A DNA stretch of 10,325 bases from assembly GCA_001871755.1 (NCBI GenBank), contig MNXL01000283.1, positions 1-10,325 on the forward strand, written 5' to 3'. A program made the translations under genes and the position numbers. The notes beneath the pieces were generated by a model. That model did not search any database. It was not told the origin of the DNA and saw only the letters and a program-made list of their open reading frames with translations. Source of the DNA: Anaerolineae bacterium CG2_30_64_16. Its GTDB lineage: Bacteria; Chloroflexota; Anaerolineae; CG2-30-64-16. Shown here one piece after another: positions 1-5,306 of this stretch (the stretch's first letter is position 1; the number at the start of each line of letters is the position of its first letter).

Positions 1-342
1 CTCTGGGTCATCCAACGCCGCGGCCAGCGCGGGGAAGACACGGCCCGCCTCCTGCGCGGCCAACGCCTCGGCCGCCTGCCAGCGCACAAACTCCTCGGAG
101 TCTGCCAGCGCTGCCACCAGTGCGGCGATAGCCTCTCGGCTGCGCTGCGGGTTTCGGCCCAAAATGGCCGCAGCGCGCCAACGCTGGCTCGGCGCGGACG
201 CGGCGAGCTGCGCCACGCAAGCCGCTTCGCTAGTGGCGTCGGCGCGACTCCGCCATGAGGTCCAGCGCCGCGCGCTGTATTGTTGAAGCTTGCGCAGCGC
301 CTTCTGGACACGAGAGAGTGGCTTGCTTGAAGTGATTGTCAT
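1..342 (-). CDS. HEAT-repeat protein, N-terminal 114 residues (runs off the window)
   Basis: An open frame starts at ATG 342 and is still open at base 1, so only the N-terminus is present. After a basic first ~30 residues (MTITSSKPLSRVQKALRKLQ), the sequence is Ala/Leu/Arg-rich and helical. Around residues 55-114 it shows repeats of the HEAT type: RWRAAAILGRNPQRSREAI, then ALVAALADSEEFVRWQAAEA, then a third beginning VFPALAAALDDPE. HEAT proteins are protein-binding scaffolds with no single reaction, so no function can be assigned. The start is 6 bp after the stop of the upstream membrane-protein gene, with only a weak Shine-Dalgarno, which suggests translational coupling and a shared transcript. 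The missing C-terminus could hold another domain. Confident as a gene and as HEAT-like; function unknown. Confidence 0.75.
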   Translation of the reverse strand, partial: MTITSSKPLSRVQKALRKLQQYSARRWTSWRSRADATSEAACVAQLAASAPSQRWRAAAILGRNPQRSREAIAALVAALADSEEFVRWQAAEALAAQEAGRVFPALAAALDDPE

Positions 343-348
343 TTCAGG

Positions 349-1107
349 TCAACGGAGCACGAACGTCGTCTGGCATGGGAGGGGATCGCGCCAATTGCCA
401 GTGGCATCCACCACGACGACGCGCACGGTGTAAGTTCCTGGAGGCAGAGCTAAATTCTCGTTGAATACCCCCAGGGGACCATTAGTTACTGGCTGGTTGC
501 CATCTTCAAAGTACGACCATTCATTATCAGATGGATTGGCACCAGGGCCATACTCCAGTTTGTAATATTGAAAGCGCTCGTGAACGGCCGTGCCAAGGAC
601 GGGCACCATCCCGGAGACCTCGGCGTTCAAGCCGGGCGCGGTGATCACGGCGCGCGGATCCGGGCACCGCGGCGCGGCCACGGCCGGCGTGGGCGTCAGC
701 GGGATGACCGTCGGCTCAGGTCGGCGGGTGGGCCGCGGCCGCGGGGTCGGCGTCTCGGTCTCGGGGACGATCTCCGGCAGCGGCAAGGTTGGGGTCGCGC
801 TGGGCGGCCCACTGACATTGGCCTGGGGCGTGAGGGACTGGCGCGTCTGATCCACCAGCGGCTCCACGGCCTCGAAGACGACCGTGCTCAGAAAGTAGAC
901 CAGCCCCATGATCACGATCAGCGCGATGGCCGCGGTCCAGGCGCCATACACCCGGTTCAGCGCGGTTTCGCGTTCCAGCGCAAAGACAGCATAGCGACGT
1001 TCGCGCCGCGCCAGGAGCGCGACGCGCAAGTACCACAGCGCCACCAGCGCACACGCGCCGTAAACCCATGCGGCGTAGGTCTTGATGAAGTCAACGACAA
1101 TGGCCAT
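349..1107 (-). CDS. Two-helix membrane protein with Thr/Pro-rich linker and C-terminal Ig-like domain
   Basis: 252 residues. Two hydrophobic helices lie at about 11-33 and 57-79, with a basic cytoplasmic-type loop (LLARRERR) between them. Residues ~92-147 form a low-complexity linker full of TP, RP and PTP (TPTPRPRPTRRPEPT). Residues ~148-252 form a beta-rich domain with ITAPGLNAEVSG, FQYYKLEYGPGANP, WSYFEDGNQPV, LPPGTYTVRVVVVDATGNW, ending FVLR. C148 and C245 bracket this domain and could form a disulfide, so it is probably extracytoplasmic. Domains like this at the end of TP-rich stalks are common in Chloroflexota surface proteins (family knowledge). The gene sits 14 bp after the purine nucleoside phosphorylase and 6 bp before the HEAT gene. 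Role unknown; a surface or sensor-like anchor is a guess. The Ig-domain DNA is strikingly AT-richer than the rest of the gene. Confidence 0.85.
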   Translation of the reverse strand: MAIVVDFIKTYAAWVYGACALVALWYLRVALLARRERRYAVFALERETALNRVYGAWTAAIALIVIMGLVYFLSTVVFEAVEPLVDQTRQSLTPQANVSGPPSATPTLPLPEIVPETETPTPRPRPTRRPEPTVIPLTPTPAVAAPRCPDPRAVITAPGLNAEVSGMVPVLGTAVHERFQYYKLEYGPGANPSDNEWSYFEDGNQPVTNGPLGVFNENLALPPGTYTVRVVVVDATGNWRDPLPCQTTFVLR

Positions 1108-1121
1108 AAATACGAGTTCCG

Positions 1122-1976
1122 CTAAGCCGGCAATTCAGCCAGGATGCCGCGCAACAGTGCCATCAATCTGGGCCCCAGAATCTGCCCGGCCACCAGCACC
1201 TCTTCGTGATCGGCCTCCGCCTCGGTGTCCAGCTCGGCGATCGCGGCGTTGCTGATGCCGCTGAACCCCAACACGCGCATGCCCATATGGCACGCGACCA
1301 TCACCTCCGGCACGGTGGACATGCCGATGGCATCCACGCCGATCAGGCGCAGGAAGCGCACTTCGGCGGGGGTTTCGAATGCCGGGCCGGACAACCCGCC
1401 ATAAACCCCCTGGCGCAACGGAATGCCCTCGCGCGCGGCCACTTCCAGCGCCAGCCGACGCAGGGCCGGTGTATAAGCCTTAGACATGGCCGGGAAGCGC
1501 GGGCCGAGAGACTCATCGTTGGGCCCCCACAGGGGATTCCCGCCCATCATCGCCATCAACCCCAAATGATCGACGATCAACATCAGATCGCCCGCCCGAA
1601 AGTCCGGGTTGATCCCTCCGGCCGCGTTGGTCACGATCAGCGTGTGAATGCCCAGTTCGTGCATCACCCGCACAGGCAGGGTGACCCGTTGCAACGACAC
1701 CCCCTCGTACGCGTGTGTGCGGCCCTGCATGATCAGCACGGTCTGGCCGCTCAACTCACCGATGACCAACTGGCCGATGTGCCCCACCACGCTGGTGCCA
1801 GGGAAATGGGGGACCTCCGCGTAGGCGATCCGGTCCGCGTCCACCACCTCGTCGGCCAGCGGATTCAACCCCGATCCGAGGATCAGGCCAACCTGTGGTC
1901 GATGCGCGGTGCGCTGGCGAATCGCATCCGCGGCTTCCTGATATTGCGCCCGAGAGAAAACTTCGTAGTCGATCAT
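1122..1976 (-). CDS. punA: Purine nucleoside phosphorylase, type I (trimeric PNP/MTAP family)
   Basis: 284 residues, normal length for the trimeric family. It cleaves purine (deoxy)nucleosides with phosphate to free base plus (deoxy)ribose-1-phosphate, in the cytosol, for purine salvage. Visible motifs: LILGSGL 31-37 (phosphate loop), H66 in GTSVVGHIG, MQGRTHAYEG 83-92 with R86, H88 and Y90, TNAAGG 116-121, SGPAFETPAE with E201, GMSTVPE with M219/S220, and N243 in SGISNAA. E201 and N243 fall at the same positions as the base-binding Glu and Asn of human PNP, which favours 6-oxopurines (inosine, guanosine) over adenosine; this is inference from the family. ATG 1976 is preceded by AAAGGTG at a suitable distance. 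It follows the heptamer arrays and heads a run with the membrane protein and HEAT gene. The link to those two is unexplained. Confidence 0.95.
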   Translation of the reverse strand: MIDYEVFSRAQYQEAADAIRQRTAHRPQVGLILGSGLNPLADEVVDADRIAYAEVPHFPGTSVVGHIGQLVIGELSGQTVLIMQGRTHAYEGVSLQRVTLPVRVMHELGIHTLIVTNAAGGINPDFRAGDLMLIVDHLGLMAMMGGNPLWGPNDESLGPRFPAMSKAYTPALRRLALEVAAREGIPLRQGVYGGLSGPAFETPAEVRFLRLIGVDAIGMSTVPEVMVACHMGMRVLGFSGISNAAIAELDTEAEADHEEVLVAGQILGPRLMALLRGILAELPA

Positions 1977-1993
1977 TGAGTTGCACCTTTACA

Positions 1994-2070
1994 TTGGAAA
2001 CTGGAAGCTGGAAGCTGGAAGCTGGGAACTGGAAGCTGGAAGCTGGAAGCTGGGAACTGGAAGCTGGAAG
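1994..2070. repeat. Heptamer tandem array A (CTGGAAG/CTGGGAA, 11 units)
   Basis: Eleven uninterrupted 7-bp units. The first is TTGGAAA, then (CTGGAAG)x3 CTGGGAA, the same 28-bp block again, then (CTGGAAG)x2. The higher-order 28-bp repeat implies that expansion happened in blocks of four. The array lies between the recombinase stop and the PNP start, ending only about 18 bp before the PNP start codon, so on the transcript it lies just ahead of the PNP ribosome-binding site. It contains no spacers, so it is not CRISPR. Confidence 0.95.
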
Positions 2071-2074
2071 GGTG

Positions 2075-2214
2075 ATCGAGCATCCAGTATCGAGCATCCA
2101 GTATCAAGCATCGAGCATCCAGTATCAAGCATCGAGCATCCAGTATCAAGCATCGAGCATCCAGTATCAAGCATCGAGCATCCAGTATCGAGCATCCAGT
2201 ATCGAGCATCCAGC
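2075..2214. repeat. Heptamer tandem array B (ATCGAGC / ATCCAGT / ATCAAGC, 20 units)
   Basis: Twenty exact 7-bp units of form ATCNAGY in an ordered pattern. Writing G for ATCGAGC, C for ATCCAGT and A for ATCAAGC, the order is GC GC A GC A GC A GC A GC GC GC; the last unit ends in C instead of T. This gives a 21-bp superunit repeated four times, flanked by 14-bp superunits. It is separated from array A by only 4 bp (2071-2074) and begins 2 bp beyond the recombinase stop codon. Because 21 bp is seven codons, several frames stay open through it and create false ORFs. Confidence 0.95.
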
Positions 2215-2216
2215 CA

Positions 2217-3128
2217 TCACCGCGCCCGCGGGTGCGCCCCGTCATAGACCTCACGCAAGCGGTCTCTGGAGATGTGCGTGTACACCTGGGTGGTCGAGAT
2301 GTTGGCGTGTCCCAGCAGCTTCTGCACCTCCCGGAGCCCCGCGCCGCCGTTGAGCATGTGCGTCGCAAAGGTATGGCGCAAGATGTGGGGCGTCACTTTA
2401 TCAGTCAGATCGACCTCTCTGGCATAGTTCTTGATGATCAGCCACAACCCCTGACGGGTCAAGCGCTGTCCGCGCGGATTCAGAAACAGGGTGCGCTCGT
2501 CGGACGCATCGCCGAGGAACGCTTTGCGACCATCTTCCAGGTAGCTGCGCACCGCGCCAACGGCCTCGGGATAGAGCGGCATCACCCGTTCCTTGTCACC
2601 TTTCCCCACACAGCGGACGGCGCCAGCCGTCAGATCCAGGTCGTCCAAAGTGAGCCGCGCCACCTCGCTGACTCGCATGCCAGTTGCGTAAAGCATTTCG
2701 AGCAACGCGGTGTCGCGCAACGACTTGGGCGTGCGGCCACTCTCGGCGGGCACGGACAGCAAGAGCGCGACCTCCTGCGGGGTCAGCGGCCGGGGCAACC
2801 GCTTCTTGACCTTAGGGGAATCCAGGTCAGCGGCCGGGTCATCGACAATGGTCCCGAAGCGCAGCAGGTAGTGAAAGAACGACTTCATCGCGGCGACCTT
2901 GCGGGCCACGGTGGAGGTTGCGTACTCGCGTTCCTTGAGGTAGAGGATGTAGTTGACGAGATGATCGCGCGTCACCGCGGCCCAACTTGGCTCGCCTTCG
3001 ATCTGGCCGGGTTGCGTCACGAAATCATAGAACTGCGTCAGATCGTTGCTATAGGCGGCGATCGTGTTGTCCGCGCACCCCTTTTCTGCAACCAGATAGT
3101 CCAGAAATTCCTGGATGTTGGCTTCCAT
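2217..3128 (-). CDS. xerD: Tyrosine site-specific recombinase XerC/XerD
   Basis: 303 residues, standard Xer length. Xer recombinases resolve chromosome dimers at dif by cutting and rejoining DNA through a tyrosine. Residues 1-~90 are the SAM-like core-binding domain (EFLDYLVAEKGCADNTIAAY). The catalytic domain follows, with all six active-site residues: R152 (ATGMRVSEVARL), K176 (GKGDKER), H248 and R251 (HILRHTFATHML), H274 (LLGHANISTTQ) and Y283 (VYTH). The chosen start, ATG 3128, has a strong Shine-Dalgarno (GGGGGGAG) about 6 bases upstream; a longer frame from 3242 lacks one and adds non-homologous sequence. XerC and XerD cannot be separated safely by eye; LREVQKLLGH and STTQVYTH look XerD-like. 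It is not obviously an integron or phage integrase: no extra domain and no att duplication seen. Its stop abuts heptamer array B. Confidence 0.93.
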   Translation of the reverse strand: MEANIQEFLDYLVAEKGCADNTIAAYSNDLTQFYDFVTQPGQIEGEPSWAAVTRDHLVNYILYLKEREYATSTVARKVAAMKSFFHYLLRFGTIVDDPAADLDSPKVKKRLPRPLTPQEVALLLSVPAESGRTPKSLRDTALLEMLYATGMRVSEVARLTLDDLDLTAGAVRCVGKGDKERVMPLYPEAVGAVRSYLEDGRKAFLGDASDERTLFLNPRGQRLTRQGLWLIIKNYAREVDLTDKVTPHILRHTFATHMLNGGAGLREVQKLLGHANISTTQVYTHISRDRLREVYDGAHPRAR

Positions 3129-3175
3129 AAAATCTCCCCCCTTCGCTACCCGAGTGACGGTCAGTCCTGGACGCC

Positions 3176-3204
3176 ATTCTATCACGACTTTGCATAACAA
3201 CCAA
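3176..3204 (-). promoter_or_regulatory. Candidate sigma70-type promoter for xerD
   Basis: Reading the minus strand: -35 TTGGTT (3204-3199), 17-bp spacer, -10 TAGAAT (3181-3176, five of six to consensus). Expected transcript start is near 3169, giving about a 40-base leader before ATG 3128. The -35 is weak, so this is tentative. Confidence 0.45.
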
Positions 3205-3334
3205 AGTGGGGGCCAAGGCCTCCTGCGCCCCGATGAAAACACGCGCTACCGGTCGAAATAGATGTTCTTCCCCGTGGCCGACAGCGGCGCCGCCATGACA
3301 AAATCAAATCAGCGACAACCCGCAAATCGCTCAA
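3182..3334 (-). other. Possible 50-codon ORF or decayed gene remnant with a strong ribosome-binding site
   Basis: A perfect AGGAGG (3346-3341) is followed six bases later by TTG 3334, 20 bp after the phosphoesterase stop. The frame runs 50 codons to TGA 3182-3184: MSDLRVVADLILSWRRR at the start, then an Arg/Gly/Ser-rich tail that does not look like a folded protein. In another frame, ATG 3296 to TAG 3246 encodes MAAPLSATGKNIYFDR with G or C at most third positions. This suggests a short coding tail that a frameshift may have separated from the SD-led start. It could be a leader peptide, a decayed gene or chance. No homology recognised. Confidence 0.25.
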
Positions 3335-3354
3335 GTTCGTCCTCCTGAAAGAGT

Positions 3355-4251
3355 TTACTCTAATTCTTGGCGCAGCGCCTGCCAGGCTGGCAAATCGTCC
3401 CGCGCCTCCCACCAGTCCGGTGCATCGCCCCAGCGGAAGGCCAGGAAGTCGAAGCGCGGGTCGGGCACCGTTTCGGTCCCGGGCGGGCGCATCCGGTTGG
3501 CCATGTAGGCGGCGATGGGATAGTCATCTCGCAACGCCAACAACGCGGTGTGCAATGGCTCCGGGTCATAATGCACGGTGCGCAAGGTCACCTGCCAGCC
3601 GGTCGCCGCCGACCAATCCAACAGGGCATAATCCGCGCGGCCAGGCCCAACGTTGCGCCCGCGGCCATAACTGAGCCCGCCCGGGTTGACGATCAGGGTC
3701 TCACGCGCGGCGCTCCGCACGCGGCGGAATAAGGTCGAGTGCGTGTGCCCACAGATGACCACGGCCGCGTCTACACCGGCCAGGAGCTCGCGCACCCGCT
3801 CCTCGCTCTGAACCCAGGGGGAGCGATCCTCGCCCGGCCGCGCCAGGAACGGCAGGAAAGGGTTGCCGGGCACGCCGTGCACGACCAGCAAATCCTCCAC
3901 ACGCCCACCTGAAAAGGCGACGTGCTCCGGTAGCGCGGCCAGCCAGGCCAGCCGCTCGGCGCCCAGCCGCGCCCGCTCCCAGGTGATCACCCGCTGCGCC
4001 AACGGAATGTTCCATTTGTCAGTAGGCCAGAGAGGTGTGCCGCACAAGGCCACATAAAGCTCGGAGTTGCCGATCACGGCCTGGTGGGGCAAACTGCGGA
4101 CTGTGTCCACCACCTCGGCGCCCCAGGGAAACTTGTAGACCAGGTCGCCGGTAAGCGCCATCGCGTCCGGGCTCTGTTTGCGCAGATCGGCGAGGACCGC
4201 CCGCAAAGCGAAGATATTGCCGTGAATGTCGCCAAAGGCTGCAATCCGCAA
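3355..4251 (-). CDS. Calcineurin-like metallophosphoesterase
   Basis: 298 residues. The two-metal phosphoesterase fold is clear: D8 and H10 in GDIHGN, D36 in GDLV, N62 in GNSE, H125 in VVHG, and H169/H171 in GHTH, followed by NPGG 189-192. All metal-ligand positions are filled. The GN(H/C)(D/E) motif, however, has Ser63 where most relatives have His or Cys, so the general-acid position differs. Substrate cannot be told: relatives act on phosphodiesters, nucleotides or phosphoproteins. The metal motif has to begin a few residues from the N-terminus, and no ATG is in frame. The start is therefore TTG 4251, without a convincing Shine-Dalgarno and directly downstream of the inverted repeat 4270-4319. 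The last ~65 residues (FDFLAFRWGDAPDWWEARDD) are a C-terminal extension I do not recognise. Soluble, no signal peptide. Confidence 0.88.
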   Translation of the reverse strand: MRIAAFGDIHGNIFALRAVLADLRKQSPDAMALTGDLVYKFPWGAEVVDTVRSLPHQAVIGNSELYVALCGTPLWPTDKWNIPLAQRVITWERARLGAERLAWLAALPEHVAFSGGRVEDLLVVHGVPGNPFLPFLARPGEDRSPWVQSEERVRELLAGVDAAVVICGHTHSTLFRRVRSAARETLIVNPGGLSYGRGRNVGPGRADYALLDWSAATGWQVTLRTVHYDPEPLHTALLALRDDYPIAAYMANRMRPPGTETVPDPRFDFLAFRWGDAPDWWEARDDLPAWQALRQELE

Positions 4252-4269
4252 TGTTCTAAGCTCGATACT

Positions 4270-4319
4270 CAGTAGATCACGATTTGCTCTCGCCCGGAGC
4301 TTGAAACTGTGATCTACTG
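4270..4319. repeat. Perfect 11-bp inverted repeat upstream of the phosphoesterase start
   Basis: CAGTAGATCAC (4270-4280) is mirrored by GTGATCTACTG (4309-4319) around a 28-bp spacer, which itself holds a small stem (GCTC/GAGC, 4287-4290 and 4298-4301). On the transcript the nested hairpin would lie about 18 bases before the TTG start of the phosphoesterase. No T-run follows, so a terminator is unlikely. An operator, translation-controlling hairpin, or small non-autonomous element are alternatives. Confidence 0.6.
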
Positions 4320-4339
4320 ATACTGGAAAGGCAACTATC

Positions 4340-4412
4340 GGCGCGGCGGTTGAGCTGCACGCCGCGGAGGCGCGTTAGCGCCGACGCAAGCGTCAGCTCC
4401 AACCGCCGCGCC
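4340..4412. repeat. 73-bp branched palindrome directly after the methyltransferase stop
   Basis: Outer arms GGCGCGGCGGTTGAGCTG (4340-4357) and CAGCTCCAACCGCCGCGCC (4394-4412) pair along 18 bp, with one extra base in the right arm. Inside are two abutting perfect hairpins: GGCGC-GTTA-GCGCC (4369-4382) and GACGC-AA-GCGTC (4383-4394; its last base is shared with the outer arm). The fold is therefore multi-branched, cruciform or cloverleaf-like. It begins one base past the TAA of the methyltransferase gene. There is no downstream T-run on either strand, so it is not a canonical intrinsic terminator. It could be a REP-like dispersed element or an mRNA 3'-end stabiliser. Confidence 0.7.
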
Positions 4413-4413
4413 G

Positions 4414-4974
4414 TTATCCTGCATCCAGGTTCAGGCGCTGCTGTCCGCTCTCCAGCGCCAACAGCCGCGCCTTCATGTCCAGGCCGCCGGCAAAACCGTG
4501 CAGGCTGCCATCGGAGCCGATGACGCGATGGCACGGGATGATCAACGGCGCCGGATTGGCGCCGAGCGCCGCGCCGACCGCCTGGGCGGCGCCGATGTCC
4601 CCTACCTGGTCGGCAATCCAGCCATAGGTGCGCGTCTGGCCATAAGGGATGCGCGCGGCCGCAGCCCAGACTGAGAGCGCGAAAGAGGTGTGACCGCGCA
4701 GGTCCAGTTCCACCGAGAATTCGTCCAACTCGCCGGCCAGGTACGCCCGCACCTGCTCGGCCACGTCCAGCAGAAAGGAATCATCGGGGACCCGGGGCGC
4801 GTCGGGGTAGTGCTCGTCGATGGTACGCTGCGCGGCATCCAGGTTGGCCTCCGGGAGCCCCAACAAACGTAAACCCCGCGCCGAGGCAACCAGGCCAATC
4901 CAACCCCAGTCAGGCTCAAACGAGTTGTCAGGCGTGCCGACGTAGAAAACCAGTGCACGCAGGTCATCCGTCAT
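4414..4974 (-). CDS. ogt: Methylated-DNA--protein-cysteine methyltransferase (Ogt/MGMT)
   Basis: 186 residues. It repairs O6-alkylguanine (and O4-alkylthymine) by moving the alkyl group to its own cysteine, a one-shot reaction. Residues 1-~90 are the variable N-terminal domain. The C-terminal domain shows IPYGQTRTYGWIA 109-121, a helix-turn-helix segment AAQAVGAALGANP 129-141, the active site PCHR with C148, then VIGSDGSLHGFAGGL and LLALE. The active cysteine is present, so this is not an alkyltransferase-like protein. Odd point: the position of the arginine finger (A-R-A-V-G in most homologues) is Gln131, codon CAG. Start ATG 4974 has GGGAGGGG a few bases upstream and overlaps the preceding membrane-protein gene by 11 bp, implying translational coupling. 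It is the last gene of the glycosyltransferase operon. Confidence 0.93.
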   Translation of the reverse strand: MTDDLRALVFYVGTPDNSFEPDWGWIGLVASARGLRLLGLPEANLDAAQRTIDEHYPDAPRVPDDSFLLDVAEQVRAYLAGELDEFSVELDLRGHTSFALSVWAAAARIPYGQTRTYGWIADQVGDIGAAQAVGAALGANPAPLIIPCHRVIGSDGSLHGFAGGLDMKARLLALESGQQRLNLDAG

Positions 4975-5281
4975 CTTCCCCTCCCGTGCGCCGGGTGGCC
5001 CGGCCGGTCAGCCAGAGGGTGACCAACAGGACAACCGTTGCCGACGCCGACAGCAGCAAGACCAGCCGAAACGCCAGCGCGTCCCACGCGCTGGCGGAGA
5101 TCAGCCCCAGGCCCAGTGCGATTACGCCCACCGGCAGGACGCCGTTGAACGCCAGGAGCAGTCCCACCTGCCGCGGCGCGAGCGCCGGCGTTCGCTTCAT
5201 CCGCCCGTTCAGCCAAAACAGCATACCCAGCGGGAAGCTGACCCCAAAGATGATCAGGAGGATTCCAGCTACCGGGCGCAT
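4964..5281 (-). CDS. Small three-helix membrane protein, function unknown
   Basis: 105 residues with three clear hydrophobic helices at about 4-24, 39-62 and 69-91, a short basic loop (NGRMKRTPALAPRQ) between the first two and a hydrophilic tail (TGRATRRTGGEDDG). The positive charges at 27-37 and 94-98 would place the first loop and the C-terminus in the cytoplasm. I recognise no family. The start ATG 5281 has GAGGTG about five bases upstream. It follows the glycosyltransferase stop by 25 bp and overlaps the methyltransferase start by 11 bp, so it is certainly part of that transcript. The neighbouring GT2 enzyme has no membrane anchor of its own, so a partner role at the membrane is possible but unproven. 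Confidence 0.75.
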   Translation of the reverse strand: MRPVAGILLIIFGVSFPLGMLFWLNGRMKRTPALAPRQVGLLLAFNGVLPVGVIALGLGLISASAWDALAFRLVLLLSASATVVLLVTLWLTGRATRRTGGEDDG

Positions 5282-5306
5282 CCCATCACCTCACCAGCGG
5301 GGGTCC

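Noticed and set aside
1206..1979. 257-codon plus-strand frame rich in His and Gln
   Set aside because: It is antisense to the purine nucleoside phosphorylase.
2075..2214. CRISPR array
   Set aside because: The repeats are contiguous 7-, 14- and 21-bp units with no unique spacers, and no cas gene is present.
1895..2368. Overlapping open frames on both strands with repeats such as SSIQYQA, SSIEHPV and LDARCLI
   Set aside because: They are translations of the 7-bp arrays. A 21-bp superunit equals seven codons, so several frames stay open by arithmetic; none has a ribosome site or conserved-looking non-repeat part.
2232..3197. 321-codon plus-strand frame
   Set aside because: It is antisense to the Xer recombinase, which has all six catalytic residues.
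3129..3242. Longer N-terminus for the recombinase from ATG 3242
   Set aside because: The extra 38 residues are not Xer-like, cross the predicted promoter, and ATG 3128 has a strong ribosome site.
4340..4412. tRNA gene (73 nt, 7-bp terminal stem, cloverleaf-like)
   Set aside because: There is no T-loop GTTCRA motif, no D-loop GG in place and no plausible anticodon arm on either strand.
4333..4416. Integron attC site (inner GTT...AAC arms, one extra base in one arm, Xer-type recombinase nearby)
   Set aside because: The outer R boxes do not fit RYYYAAC/GTTRRRY, the arms pair along their full 18 bp, and the recombinase lacks integron-specific features.
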